Source: Aldehydirespirator sp965116965 (lineage in GTDB: Bacteria > Actinomycetota > Acidimicrobiia > Acidimicrobiales > Aldehydirespiratoraceae). Taken from it: a stretch of 64,000 bases of DNA. A program made the position numbers and the translations under genes. The stretch covers positions 3,844,001 to 3,908,000 of the forward strand of contig OZ220743.1 in NCBI GenBank assembly GCA_965116965.1, read 5' to 3'. The first letter of the stretch is position 1; every line of letters begins with the position of its first letter. A model generated the notes under the pieces. It saw only the letters and a list, made by a program, of their open reading frames with translations. It searched no databases and was not told the DNA's origin. Shown here piece after piece: positions 1-9,206 of the stretch.

Positions 1-985
1 TGAACATGGCCCGGGGCAGGCCGGCCAACTCCAGCACCACCGCGGCCCAGTACTCGACATTGGTGACGATGCGGTGGCCGGGCCGCCACTCGGCCAACAC
101 TCGCAGGACTTCCGCCTCGATGGCGGCCGCCCGGCAGACGAGCTCGCCGCCGAGGGACTCCGCCGCGGCCCGCAGCACCACGCCCCGCGGGTCGGCGGCC
201 CGGTAGACCGCATGGCCGAAGCCCATGATCTTGTGGCCCGCCTCCAGCCGGGTCCGCACCCAGGCTGCCGCCCGCTCGGGCTCGCCGATCTCTTCGATCA
301 TCTCCATGGCCCGGCTCGGGGCGCCGCCGTGGAGCGGCCCGGTGAGCGCCCCCACCCCGGCCACGAGCGAGCCGGCCATGTCGGCCCCGGTGCTGGCCAC
401 CACCCGGCTGGTGAACGTCGATGCGTTGAAGCCGTGATCCAGGGTGGCCACCAGGTACTGCTCCACCGCTCGGGCAGCATCCGGGCCGGGCCGGACGCCG
501 GTGGTCATGCGCAAGTAGTCCTCGCAGTGCGAGAGCCCGGCGTCGGGACCCACCGGGTCGAGACCCCGTCGGCGGCGATGATGACGGGCCAGCACCGTCG
601 GCACGACGGCGGCCAGCCGCAGAGCGTCGTCACGGCGCTGAGAGGCGGTGCGGTCCAGCAACGGACCCCGGTCTTCGAGGGCCGCTACCGCTAGCAGGCC
701 CACCCGCAGCACCGCCATGGGATCGGGCAGCCGCGTGGCCGCCCCGTCCACGATCTCCGCGGCCTCTTCGGGCAGCGCCCGGCCGGGGCCTCCGTCGACG
801 GCGGCAGCGTCAGGGGGCAGCCCGCCGTCTATCTGCAGGGTCCAGACGTCCTCGAGTGTGCGGGTGCGGGCCAACTCGGCCGCGTTGTGCTGGCGGTAGT
901 GGTAGAAGCCCTCCTCGCCCCGCACCGCGCCGAGCTCGGTGTCGGCGACGGCCAGGCCCTTCAGTCCCGGAGGAGCGATCTGCAC
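1..985 (-). CDS. gltA: Citrate synthase, partial (C-terminus off the left edge)
   Basis: Condenses oxaloacetate with acetyl-CoA at the entry of the TCA cycle (cytoplasm). About 328 residues are visible; the C-terminal end, including the last catalytic Asp region, lies outside. Visible family marks in order: APPGLKGLAVADT and RGEEGFYHYRQ near the N-terminus, HGFNAS, PLHGGAP, and GFGHAVYRAADPR, which carry the active-site histidines. The opening resembles the short actinobacterial citrate synthase 2 (CitA, which may also accept propionyl-CoA) rather than long GltA. Start taken as GTG at 985 because family similarity begins right after it; only a weak GAGAG lies upstream. Could equally be a 2-methylcitrate synthase; the sequence alone does not separate them. 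Confidence 0.92.
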   Translation of the reverse strand, partial: MQIAPPGLKGLAVADTELGAVRGEEGFYHYRQHNAAELARTRTLEDVWTLQIDGGLPPDAAAVDGGPGRALPEEAAEIVDGAATRLPDPMAVLRVGLLAVAALEDRGPLLDRTASQRRDDALRLAAVVPTVLARHHRRRRGLDPVGPDAGLSHCEDYLRMTTGVRPGPDAARAVEQYLVATLDHGFNASTFTSRVVASTGADMAGSLVAGVGALTGPLHGGAPSRAMEMIEEIGEPERAAAWVRTRLEAGHKIMGFGHAVYRAADPRGVVLRAAAESLGGELVCRAAAIEAEVLRVLAEWRPGHRIVTNVEYWAAVVLELAGLPRAMF

Positions 986-1261
986 GGCTGCTGCTCTCTT
1001 CTTCTGGCGAGTTCCCGCCCACCAAGATCGACGCGGCTGGTCAGGCGCCGAACGTCGCCCGACCAGAAAATCGGGCGATTGTTGCGATTGGAGCAACTGT
1101 GCCGCGATTTCAGCTGCCAGGGGGCCGAGTGGACAGGCAGCGACCCGCAGCCATCTTCCCCGGGGCACCAGCGGGGCCGTGGCCCGAGCGGCCCTCAGGT
1201 CGCAGCGAACAAGAGCGGTAATGCCCCGCTTCCGCGCGAGGGGTCTCGCCCAGTCGCGATT
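986..1261. other. Intergenic region upstream of citrate synthase
   Basis: No convincing gene. It holds a short perfect hairpin (CGCCCGA / TCGGGCG, 1056-1077, 8-nt loop, no T-run) about 70 nt upstream of the citrate synthase start, and one copy of the dispersed repeat described at 1171-1219. Confidence 0.5.
1171..1219 (+). repeat. Dispersed intergenic repeat, copy A (degenerate)
   Basis: About 49 bp matching copies B (9789-9837) and C (50629-50677). Shared core: GCCGTGGCCCGAGCGGCC followed by AGCGAACAAGAGCGG. This copy has two small differences in the middle (CTCAGGT instead of CGTGAG). All three lie between genes and in the same + orientation. Looks like a REP-type element; no transposase nearby. 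Confidence 0.65.
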
Positions 1262-2509
1262 TCAGCTGATGTTGCTGGCGGGCACGGCGGCCTGGACGAC
1301 CGACGCCTCAACCACCGGGATCTCGTGGCGCTCCAGGGGGCGCATCCGCTCCTTGCGGGCCAGAGCCTTCTCGATGTAGGGCGCCAACTCCTCGGCCTTG
1401 GCCGCCTCGCGCTCGGCCCGGCCCGGAACGAACTCGCCCAGCACGTCCGATCCGAACAGGCGCAGGCTCGCACAGATGTCGCTATGGAGGTTCTTGCCGC
1501 CCTGCTGCAGGAAGATCACATGGTCGATGCCGGCGTCCTCGGCCTGCTTGAGCCAGCGGACGGCGTCGGCGGGGGTGCCGATGGTGTCGGCGTAGTCGTC
1601 GCCGGCGCCCATCGCGACGGCCACCGCGTCGTCCAGCGCCGAGCCCCGCTGGGCCTCGTAGCGGTCCCAGATGTCGGAGTGGCCCGGGATGGTGTGGTGC
1701 ACCACCAGCTGCCGCAGGGCGTAAGCGAAGAAGTGGAACCCTTCGAAGCCTCGCCGGATGGCCTCGGCCCGCTCGGAGTGCAGCGAGAAGCCGGTGACCA
1801 CCGCGATGTTGGCGTTGACGCTGTGGCCGAGCGGCACGCACTCGTCGCTGCGGATGATGTCGTAGTACACCTCGGCCCAGTGGCGGGCCTCGGCCGGGTC
1901 CACGAAGGCGAATGCCAGGGCGCCGAGACCCCGGCGGGCGGCCAACTCGATGGTGGTGCGGTTGGTGCAGGCGATCCACATGGGTGGATGGGGCTTCTGC
2001 GCCGGCTTGGGTATCACGTCGCGGCACGGCATCGAGAAGAATTCGCCCTCGAAGCCGGGGTAGGGCGACATGGCCATCATGTTGGCGATCTGCTCGCCCG
2101 CCTCGAGGCTCATGGCCCGCTTCTGCTTGGCCGGGATGCCGAAGCCGCCGAGCTCCAGGCGGGTCGCTCCCTCACCGATGCCGTACTCCACCCTGCCCCC
2201 GGAGATCAGGTCGAGGGTGGCGATGCACTCGGCGGTGCGGGCGGGGTGGTTGTAGGGAGGCGGCGCCTGGCGGATGCCGTGGCCGAGGCGGATGCGCTTG
2301 GTGCGGGCCGCGCAGGCGGCCAGGAACACCTCCGGCGCCGAGCAGTGCGAGTACTCCTCCAGGAAGTGGTGCTCGACCGCCCAGGCCACATCGATGCCGA
2401 CCTCGTCGGCCACCTCGACCTGCTCGATCGCCTCGGCTATCAGCCGCTGCTCGGAGTCCGGGGCCCAGGGTCGGGGCATCTGCAACTCGTAGAAGACGCC
2501 GAACCGCAC
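1262..2509 (-). CDS. LLM class flavin-dependent oxidoreductase
   Basis: 415-residue luciferase-like monooxygenase (TIM barrel using FMN or F420; substrate unknown). Visible marks: MRFGVFYELQMPRPW start typical of the alkanal monooxygenase-like branch, AWAVEHHFLEEYSH (the catalytic-site EHHF segment), LGHGIRQAPPPYNHPARTAE and the conserved DLISGGRVEYGIGEG motif. Full length for the family. It stands alone, with 46 nt between its start and the stop of the dioxygenase gene (2556) and no operon partner that would point to a substrate. FMN versus F420 cannot be decided from motifs here. Confidence 0.85.
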   Translation of the reverse strand: MRFGVFYELQMPRPWAPDSEQRLIAEAIEQVEVADEVGIDVAWAVEHHFLEEYSHCSAPEVFLAACAARTKRIRLGHGIRQAPPPYNHPARTAECIATLDLISGGRVEYGIGEGATRLELGGFGIPAKQKRAMSLEAGEQIANMMAMSPYPGFEGEFFSMPCRDVIPKPAQKPHPPMWIACTNRTTIELAARRGLGALAFAFVDPAEARHWAEVYYDIIRSDECVPLGHSVNANIAVVTGFSLHSERAEAIRRGFEGFHFFAYALRQLVVHHTIPGHSDIWDRYEAQRGSALDDAVAVAMGAGDDYADTIGTPADAVRWLKQAEDAGIDHVIFLQQGGKNLHSDICASLRLFGSDVLGEFVPGRAEREAAKAEELAPYIEKALARKERMRPLERHEIPVVEASVVQAAVPASNIS

Positions 2510-2555
2510 GACGACTCAACCTAACGGGCGGCCTTGTGGGGCCATGAATCGCGGT

Positions 2556-3455
2556 TCAGAACTCGAAGCCGGCCATGCCGAAGTAGCCGCTGGCCGCAGT
2601 CTTGTCGCGGCGGTGGCGGTCCCACCTCGGAGCATCCGCGGGCGGTTGCGGATCGTCGCCCAGCACCGTCACCCGGTGCAGGACCCGGGTCCGGTCCGCC
2701 TCACCGATGTCGTCCACGATGGAGTGCAGCGTGACCCGCTCGTCCCACAGCGCCACATCGCCGGGCGACCAGCGCCAGCGGCAGCTGAACTTGATCTGCT
2801 CCTGCCAGCGGTACAGGAAGCCCAGCAGCGCCTGGCTCTCGGGCCGGGACAGCTGGGGGATGCGCCGCCCGTGCTGCCTGTTGACGTACAGGCTGCGCCG
2901 TCCGGTGCCGGGATGGACCCTCACCACCGGATGCTCGGCCCGCAGCGACCCCTGCTTGCCGTCGTCGTGGATGCAGGTGAGACCGGTCAGGAAGGCCTGC
3001 ATGGGCGCCGACAGCGAGTCGTACACCTCGTAGCAGTTGATCCACATGGTGTCGCCGCCTGCGGGCGGGCACTGCACCATGTGCAGCAGCGCGGCGATCG
3101 GGGGGTGCTCGCTGTAGGTGACGTCGGTGTGCCAGATGTCGGCCTTGGGAGTGGCCGACGTGTCGAGCACGCACACCTCGGGGGTGTTCTCGTCGACCTT
3201 CTCGATGTACGGGTGCACCTCGAGCTCGCCGAACAGCGCGCCGATGTCGCGCAGCTGCTCCACGCTGGGGCCCAGCCCCGGTAGGAAGATCACCAGGCGG
3301 GCGTCGAGAGCGTCGCGCAGCGCGGCTGCGGCCCGCTCGTCGAGGCGGTCGGGATCGAGGCCTCTCACCTCGGCCCCGAGCGCTCCGGCGATGGGCTTGA
3401 CGTCGAGTTCCAGGGCGGATTGAAGGCCGACCGGCCGGGCCGGGGCGAGGGTCAT
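2556..3455 (-). CDS. TauD/TfdA family Fe(II)/2-oxoglutarate dioxygenase
   Basis: 299-residue non-haem iron dioxygenase, expected to oxidise a small substrate (taurine, aryloxyalkanoate or alkyl sulfate type) with 2-oxoglutarate as co-substrate. Evidence: opening that aligns with TauD (IAGALGAEVRGLD), the iron-binding HTDVTY (HxD) motif, a PPAGGDTMW stretch, and the distal WDERVTLHSIVDD segment that supplies the third iron ligand His and a 2-oxoglutarate-binding Arg. ATG at 3455 is chosen because similarity starts just after it; the open frame continues far upstream without homology. Divergent from the methyltransferase gene at 3579, sharing a 123-bp intergenic region. Substrate unknown. Confidence 0.88.
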   Translation of the reverse strand: MTLAPARPVGLQSALELDVKPIAGALGAEVRGLDPDRLDERAAAALRDALDARLVIFLPGLGPSVEQLRDIGALFGELEVHPYIEKVDENTPEVCVLDTSATPKADIWHTDVTYSEHPPIAALLHMVQCPPAGGDTMWINCYEVYDSLSAPMQAFLTGLTCIHDDGKQGSLRAEHPVVRVHPGTGRRSLYVNRQHGRRIPQLSRPESQALLGFLYRWQEQIKFSCRWRWSPGDVALWDERVTLHSIVDDIGEADRTRVLHRVTVLGDDPQPPADAPRWDRHRRDKTAASGYFGMAGFEF

Positions 3456-3578
3456 GGCGGCCAGGGTACCGCTGGTACTGCGCCCGAGCCGACGGGAGGG
3501 GGCGCTACCGTGGCAGGCGGTCACCAAGCCTGGACCGCTGCACGACGAGGGGACCTGCGACATGTCGGACCGGAGTCC

Positions 3579-4571
3579 GTGACCGTCACCATCGGTGAAC
3601 TCCTGCAGGCCAAGGGATACGTCGTGGCCGACGGGGCCATGGGGACCCAGCTCTTCGCGGTGGGGCTCAGCGCCGGCGACCCTCCCGAGGCCTGGAATGT
3701 GCATCACGCCGACGAGGTGCGAGCCATCCACCGGGCCTACCTGCAGGCCGGGGCCGATCTGGTGATCACCAACAGCTTCGGGGGAACCTCGTTCCGCCTG
3801 GCCCTGCACAGCCTCCAGGACAGGGTGGTCGAATTGAACGAGGCCGCGGCCCGCGTCGCCCGCATCGAAGCCGACGCCGAGTCCGAGCGGACCGGCCGCC
3901 CGGTGCTGGTGGCCGGCTCGATGGGTCCGTCCGGGGAGCTGCTGGAGCCGATGGGGAACATGTCGGCCGCGGCGTGCGAGGCCGCCTTCGCCGAGCAGGC
4001 CGAGGGTCTGGCCGTAGGTGGCGCGGATGTGCTCTGGATCGAGACAATGAGCGATCTCGACGAGTTGGAGGCCGCGGTACGGGGAGCTCGCTCGGCCTGT
4101 GATCTTCCGGTGGCCGCGACCATGAGCTTCGACACGGCCGGACGCACCATGATGGGCATCACCGGCACCGAGATGGCCGAACGTCTGGACGGGCTGGGCT
4201 TGGCGGCCATGGGCGCCAACTGCGGCAACAACGTTGCTGACACCGAGGCGGCCGTCGGCGCGGTGGCCGCGGCGTCGACGGGCACCCCGGTGATCTCCAA
4301 ACCCAACGCGGGTGTGCCGGTGTGGAGTGGCGACGCACTGGTCTACGACGGCACCCCCGAAGTGCTGGCCGCCCACGCCCACCGGGCCCGGGCCGCCGGG
4401 GTGGCCGTGATCGGCAGCTGCTGCGGAAGCACCCCGACCCACACCGCCAAGATCGCGGCCGTGCTGGCCGGCGACGAGCCGCCCCCCGACATCGAGGCCG
4501 CACCCCCATCAGCCGTACCGGGCACAGAGGACCGCCTAGCCCGCCGCCGCACCCGCCGCCGTACCCACTAG
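3579..4571 (+). CDS. Homocysteine S-methyltransferase family protein
   Basis: 330-residue (beta/alpha)8 methyltransferase of the MetH N-terminal/BHMT/MmuM type; transfers a methyl group to homocysteine or a related thiol. Marks: DGAMGTQL near the N-terminus, ITNSFGG, GSMGPSGELLEP, and the zinc-ligand cysteines in GANCGNN and GSCCGSTP. No cobalamin or pterin domain, so it is a stand-alone homocysteine-binding module; the methyl donor is not determined. GTG at 3579 fits the family N-terminus and has GGAG just upstream. The stop codon TAG (4569-4571) lies in the CTAG edge of the MITE-like element at 4568-4669, and the final Arg-rich tail is not family-like, so the original C-terminus may have been altered by that insertion. 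Confidence 0.85.
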   Translation: MTVTIGELLQAKGYVVADGAMGTQLFAVGLSAGDPPEAWNVHHADEVRAIHRAYLQAGADLVITNSFGGTSFRLALHSLQDRVVELNEAAARVARIEADAESERTGRPVLVAGSMGPSGELLEPMGNMSAAACEAAFAEQAEGLAVGGADVLWIETMSDLDELEAAVRGARSACDLPVAATMSFDTAGRTMMGITGTEMAERLDGLGLAAMGANCGNNVADTEAAVGAVAAASTGTPVISKPNAGVPVWSGDALVYDGTPEVLAAHAHRARAAGVAVIGSCCGSTPTHTAKIAAVLAGDEPPPDIEAAPPSAVPGTEDRLARRRTRRRTH

Positions 4572-4669
4572 TGGTCCGTCGCTGAAATGATCGGGGCGTC
4601 CGGAGCGCTCTCAAGCAGGGTCTCGGTCCTGCTGCGCTGCCCTAGCCATTTCGACGACACAGCACTAGT
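4568..4669 (+). mobile_element. MITE-like element, copy 1
   Basis: 102-bp non-coding element, collinear without indels with copy 2 (7015-7116), differing at only a handful of positions. Ends are imperfect inverted repeats: left CTAGTGGTCCGTCGCTGAAA, right reverse-complement CTAGTGCTGTGTCGTCGAAA. Both copies are bounded by CTAG, compatible with a YTAR-type (IS5-like) or TA target duplication. No transposase is encoded here. The left CTAG supplies the stop of the methyltransferase gene and the right CTAG (4665-4668) contains the purH stop codon. Confidence 0.75.
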
Positions 4670-6263
4670 GGCGGAACTGGCGCTCTCCGGTGAAGAGCAT
4701 GGCGATATTGCGCTCGTCGGCTGCGGCGATGACTGCGGCGTCATTGACTGAGCCGCCCGGCTGAACCACGACCGCCGCGCCCGCCTCGACGGCCGCGTGG
4801 ATGCCGTCGGCGAACGGGTAGAACCCGTCGCTGGCGCAGGCGCCGCCCGCGGCTCGGCCCCTGGCCTTGGCCGCGGCGATCTGGCCTGCCTCTACCCGGC
4901 TCTGCTGACCGGCGCCTATGCCCCAGGCAGTCCGGTCGCGGGCCAGCACCACCGCGTTAGAGCTGGTGTGGGCGCACACCCGCCAGGCGAACACGGCATC
5001 GGCCCGTTCGCTGTCGGTGGGCTGGCGAGCGGTGACCACTCGCCAGCCGTCAGGGTCGGTCTCAAGCCGGCGAGGAGTCTGCACCAGGAACTCGCCGGCC
5101 AGACCGCCGAGAGTGCGCAACTCCCACGGCGGCTCGTCGATGCGGTCCTCCGGTGCTTCCAGAAGGCGGGTGTTGGCCCGGCGCGCGGCCAGGCAGTCAA
5201 CGACGCCCTTCTCAAAGCCGGGGGCGATCACGACGTCGGCCTGGGCCGCGACGACCATGGCGTCCGCGGTGACCTGGTCGATCACCGTGTTGGTGGCTAC
5301 GATCCCGCCGAAGGCACTGCGGGGGTCGCAGTCGAAGGCCCGCGAGTAGGCGGTGGCCAGCTCATTGGCGACGGCGGCGCCACACGGGTTGGCGTGTTTG
5401 ACGATCACCGCAGCGGGCCGGTCGCCCAGGTCGTGGGCTAGGCGCCAAGCCGCCTCCGCGTCCATCAGGTTGAGGTAGCTCAGCGCCTGGCCGCCGTGCT
5501 GGACGACGGCGTCGAAGAATCCGGGCGTCCGCCGGGCGCGGTATCGGGCGCCCTGCTGGTAGGGGTTCTCGCCGTAGCGCAGCGTCTCGGCCCGCTCGAG
5601 TTCGAGGCGGATCACCGCGGGCAGACCAGGCTCGTCCGGCCCGCTCCCGGCGTCGAACCAGCCAGCGATGGTCGCCTCGTACGCCGCGGTGTGGGCGAAC
5701 GCCTTGCCGGCCAGCCGGCGGCGGCTGGCCGCTGACAGACGCCCGTTCAAGCGAAACTCGTCCAGGACCGCCTGGTAGTCAGCCGGGTCCACCACTACGC
5801 CCACGTGGGCATGGTTCTTGGCCGCGGCCCGCACCATGGTCGGGCCGCCTATGTCGATCGTCTCGATGCCGGGCGAAGCCTCGAACGGATACAGGTTCGC
5901 CACCACCAGATCGATCGGGTCAATGCTGTTGGCCTCCAGGTCAGCCCTGTGGGCGGGGTCCTCCCGGTCGGCCAGGATCCCGCCGTGGACTCGAGGATGG
6001 AGCGTCACCACCCGGTGCCCCAGCATGACCGGCGAACCCGTGTAGTCGGCCACATCCGCCACTGGCAGTCCTGCGTCCTCCAACACCCGGGCCGTGCCCG
6101 CACTCGCGATCAGCTCCCACCCCAACTCGACCAGCCCCGCGGTCAACTCGACCACGCCTGACTTGTCATAGACAGAGATCAGCGCTCGTGGTGCCGTGTC
6201 CACAAACGTCGAGCCTACGGGCCGGACGCTGTAGGAGAGACCACTGTCACACGGTCCCGACAT
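4665..6263 (-). CDS. purH: Bifunctional AICAR transformylase / IMP cyclohydrolase
   Basis: Last two steps of de novo purine synthesis: formylates AICAR and closes the ring to IMP. The N-terminal MGS-like cyclohydrolase domain starts at RALISVYDKSG and includes the conserved HPRVHGGILADR and IDIGGPTMVRAAAKNH; the C-terminal transformylase half has LRYGENPYQQ, VIVKHANPCGAA, SAFGGIVA, and the typical FRH C-terminus. ATG at 6263 (AGG 10 nt upstream) is chosen because it follows a good promoter; the conserved region starts only at about residue 24, so GTG at 6203 is a real alternative. The stop TAG coincides with the CTAG target of the adjacent MITE, leaving the natural C-terminus intact. Confidence 0.93.
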   Translation of the reverse strand: MSGPCDSGLSYSVRPVGSTFVDTAPRALISVYDKSGVVELTAGLVELGWELIASAGTARVLEDAGLPVADVADYTGSPVMLGHRVVTLHPRVHGGILADREDPAHRADLEANSIDPIDLVVANLYPFEASPGIETIDIGGPTMVRAAAKNHAHVGVVVDPADYQAVLDEFRLNGRLSAASRRRLAGKAFAHTAAYEATIAGWFDAGSGPDEPGLPAVIRLELERAETLRYGENPYQQGARYRARRTPGFFDAVVQHGGQALSYLNLMDAEAAWRLAHDLGDRPAAVIVKHANPCGAAVANELATAYSRAFDCDPRSAFGGIVATNTVIDQVTADAMVVAAQADVVIAPGFEKGVVDCLAARRANTRLLEAPEDRIDEPPWELRTLGGLAGEFLVQTPRRLETDPDGWRVVTARQPTDSERADAVFAWRVCAHTSSNAVVLARDRTAWGIGAGQQSRVEAGQIAAAKARGRAAGGACASDGFYPFADGIHAAVEAGAAVVVQPGGSVNDAAVIAAADERNIAMLFTGERQFRH

Positions 6264-6282
6264 CGCCCGTTGACCTATTTCA

Positions 6283-6311
6283 AATATATTAGCATAGCAT
6301 GAAACAAGCAA
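6283..6311 (-). promoter_or_regulatory. Predicted sigma-70-type promoter of purH
   Basis: On the minus strand TTGCTT (6311-6306), a 17-bp spacer, and TATATT (6288-6283) stand out in an AT-rich island within high-GC DNA. The predicted start of transcription is about 6276, giving a very short leader before the ATG at 6263. Confidence 0.6.
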
Positions 6312-6373
6312 AAAGGGGTCTCCGCTACCTATGCTGACTGCGCCATCGCCGTCAACTGCCCAATCGAGGATCG

Positions 6374-6705
6374 GTGGACGTTCTGTTCTCGACAGCCAAG
6401 CTGCGACGACAACTGTCGGACCAGAGACTGCTCCAGCGTCGCTGGGGGGCGGAAGGCGCGAAACGAATCACGCTGCGACTTCAGCAGCTTGCGGCTGCGG
6501 TTAGCCTCGATGACATGCGCCACCTGCCCGGCAGATGCCACGAGTCGTCGGCCGCCGCGCCGGCGAACTCGCCGTGGACTTGCACCGTGGCCACCGCCTC
6601 ATTTTCCGCCCGACGGCTGTGCCTCCGCTGACGAGGGAGGACGACGGCCTCGATTGGACTCGGGTCAAAAGCGTGACCGTCACCGAGATCGTCGACTACC
6701 ACTGA
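6374..6705 (+). pseudogene. HigB-type toxin, frameshifted
   Basis: Remnant of a RelE-superfamily (plasmid-maintenance killer, HigB-like) mRNA interferase of about 110 residues. The first frame, from GTG 6374, reads from VDVLFSTAKLRRQLSD to DDMRHLPGRCHE; the family then continues with a GR.G.LAVDL block, which is present only in the -1 frame as GRRAGELAVDLHRGHRLIF and on to TRVKSVTVTEIVDYH and the stop at 6703-6705. Total length is 332 nt, one base short of 111 codons, so a single-base loss near 6544 (or a programmed -1 shift, or a sequencing error) breaks the gene. It sits 15 nt upstream of the HigA-like gene, the normal toxin-antitoxin order for this family. Confidence 0.75.
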
Positions 6706-6720
6706 CACGAGGAGGCTGGT

Positions 6721-7032
6721 ATGGCCGATACGACCGCAGGCGGGCACCACTACGTCCCTGAAGTCGTGCTGCCTCCGGGCGACACGCTCGCCGAGGTGCT
6801 AGAGGAGAGGGGCATCGCTCCAGCCGAATTCGCCGAGCGCACCGGCCTGTCGGTCGAGCACGTCAACCTGATGATCGGCGGCCAGGCGCCCGTAACCCTC
6901 GAGATCGCCGAAATGCTGGAGCGTGAGACCGGAGTCTCGGCAGAGGTGTGGGCGAACCTCGAGGCCGCGTTTCGAGCGTACGAGACGCGCATTCGGGCAC
7001 GCGCCGACCGAGGCCTAGTGGTCCGTCGCTGA
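6721..7032 (+). CDS. HigA-type XRE antitoxin, C-terminus cut by MITE
   Basis: 103-residue protein with an N-terminal helix-turn-helix (PGDTLAEVLEERGIAPAEFAERTGLSVEHV region) followed by the HigA-like stretch PVTLEIAEMLERETGVSAEVW and NLEAAFRAYETR. Would bind HigB and repress its own operon. ATG at 6721 has GAGGAGG a few nt upstream. The last residues LVVRR and the stop are encoded by MITE copy 2, which begins at 7015. Many relatives are longer and carry a C-terminal ImmA/IrrE-like domain; if this one did, the MITE removed it. The DNA-binding half is intact although the partner toxin is frameshifted. Confidence 0.75.
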   Translation: MADTTAGGHHYVPEVVLPPGDTLAEVLEERGIAPAEFAERTGLSVEHVNLMIGGQAPVTLEIAEMLERETGVSAEVWANLEAAFRAYETRIRARADRGLVVRR

Positions 7033-7116
7033 AATAATCGGGGTGTCCGGAGCGCTCCCAAGCAGGGTCTCGGTCCTGCTGCGCTGCCCTAGCCATTTCG
7101 ACGACACAGCACTAGT
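7015..7116 (+). mobile_element. MITE-like element, copy 2
   Basis: 102-bp copy of the element at 4568-4669, same orientation, exactly 2447 bp away. Supplies the last five codons and the stop of the HigA-like gene. Same CTAG boundaries on both sides. Confidence 0.75.
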
Positions 7117-7148
7117 TGCGGGGGCAGCCGACGGACGCTGACGTTTCG

Positions 7149-8029
<881 letters not shown>

Positions 8030-8033
<4 letters not shown>

Positions 8034-9193
8034 GGCTGCACCTTCCCATCGGCGGCGCCGGCCAGCTCCACCGCCCGGCGGGCGGCGTCCAGCATCGTCG
8101 GCTCCATCATCAGGGCGCCGCTCAGGTGGGGTTCCAGCAGTTCCCGGCCCTCGGCCGCGTTGGTGCCGTCGAGGCGGATCACGATGGGTGAGTCGATGTC
8201 CACCCGGCGAGTGGCCTCGATGATGCCGTTGGCGATCTCCTCGCCGCGGGTGATGCCCCCGAAGATGTTGATCAGGATGGCCCGCACCGCGGGATCGTTG
8301 TTGATGACCTCCAGCGCACCCGCCATGACCTCAGCGTTGGCGCCTCCGCCGATGTCGAGGAAGTTGGCCGGACTGCCCCCCACCTGGTTCACGACGTCCA
8401 CGGTGCTCATGGCCAAGCCCGCGCCGTTGGCGATCACCCCGACCGAGCCGTCCAGGCCCACGTACTGGAGCCGCTTGGCGTGGGCGGCCTGCTCCCGCTC
8501 GTCGCGGGTCTGGGTGGCGTCGTAGGTGGCGTAGTCGTCGTGGCGGAACGTGCTGTTGGCGTCGAGGGTGACCTTGGAGTCGAGCAGCACCACGTCGCCG
8601 CCGGAGGTCAAGATGAGCGGGTTGACCTCGACCAGGTCGGCGTCGGCATCCACGTAGGCGCCATACAGGGTCACCAGCACATCGGTCACCGCGTCGGCCA
8701 CGGAGCCGGGGATGCGGGCTGCCTTCACCCACTGGCGGCACGCCGGTTGCGTCAGGCCGTCCACCGGGTCGATGTGGATGCGGGCGATGGCGTCGGGGTC
8801 GCGGGCGGCCACGGTCTCGACGTCCACGCCGCCCTCGGCCGACAGCATCCCCAGGTGCTTGCGGGCGGAGCGGTCGAGAGTGAAGCTGGCGTAGTACTCC
8901 TCGGCGATGTCGGACGCCTGCTCTATCCAGAGACGGCGCACGATGTGGCCCGAGATGTCGAGGCCCAGGATGCCGGCGGCATGGCTGCGCACCGCGTCGA
9001 GGTCCGCGGCCAGCTTCACGCCCCCGGCCTTGCCCCGTCCTCCGGTGTGGACTTGGGCCTTCACCACGACGGGCAGTCCGAGCCTGGAGGCCACGGCTGC
9101 AGCGTCGTCGGGCGAGAACGCCACTTCGCCCGTGGGCACCGGCAGCCCGTACCGGGCGAACAGCTCCTTGCCCTGGTGCTCGAACAGATCCAC
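8030..9193 (-). CDS. sucC: Succinyl-CoA ligase beta subunit
   Basis: 387 residues. ATP-grasp subunit that binds nucleotide and succinate. Marks: MDLFEHQGKELFARYGLPVP at the start, VVKAQVHTGGRGKAGGV, LVEVNPLIL, NGAGLAMSTVD, and the C-terminal NIFGGITRG and GTNAAEGRELL. First gene of the sucCD operon. Nucleotide specificity (ATP or GTP) not decided here. Confidence 0.97.
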
Positions 9194-9206
9194 GAGCGGC
9201 GATACT

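Noticed and set aside
1056..1077. Riboswitch or terminator before citrate synthase
   Set aside because: Only a 7-bp stem without T-run or a recognisable aptamer.
887..2524. 545-codon + strand open frame opposite the LLM gene
   Set aside because: Antisense shadow in high-GC DNA; the minus strand has clear family motifs.
6264..6311. TTG start of purH at 6311
   Set aside because: The TTG coincides with the -35 box of a good promoter and adds no conserved sequence.
4568..7116. Composite transposon carrying purH
   Set aside because: No transposase in or next to the bracketing repeats; purH has a normal housekeeping sequence. Two independent MITE insertions explain it.
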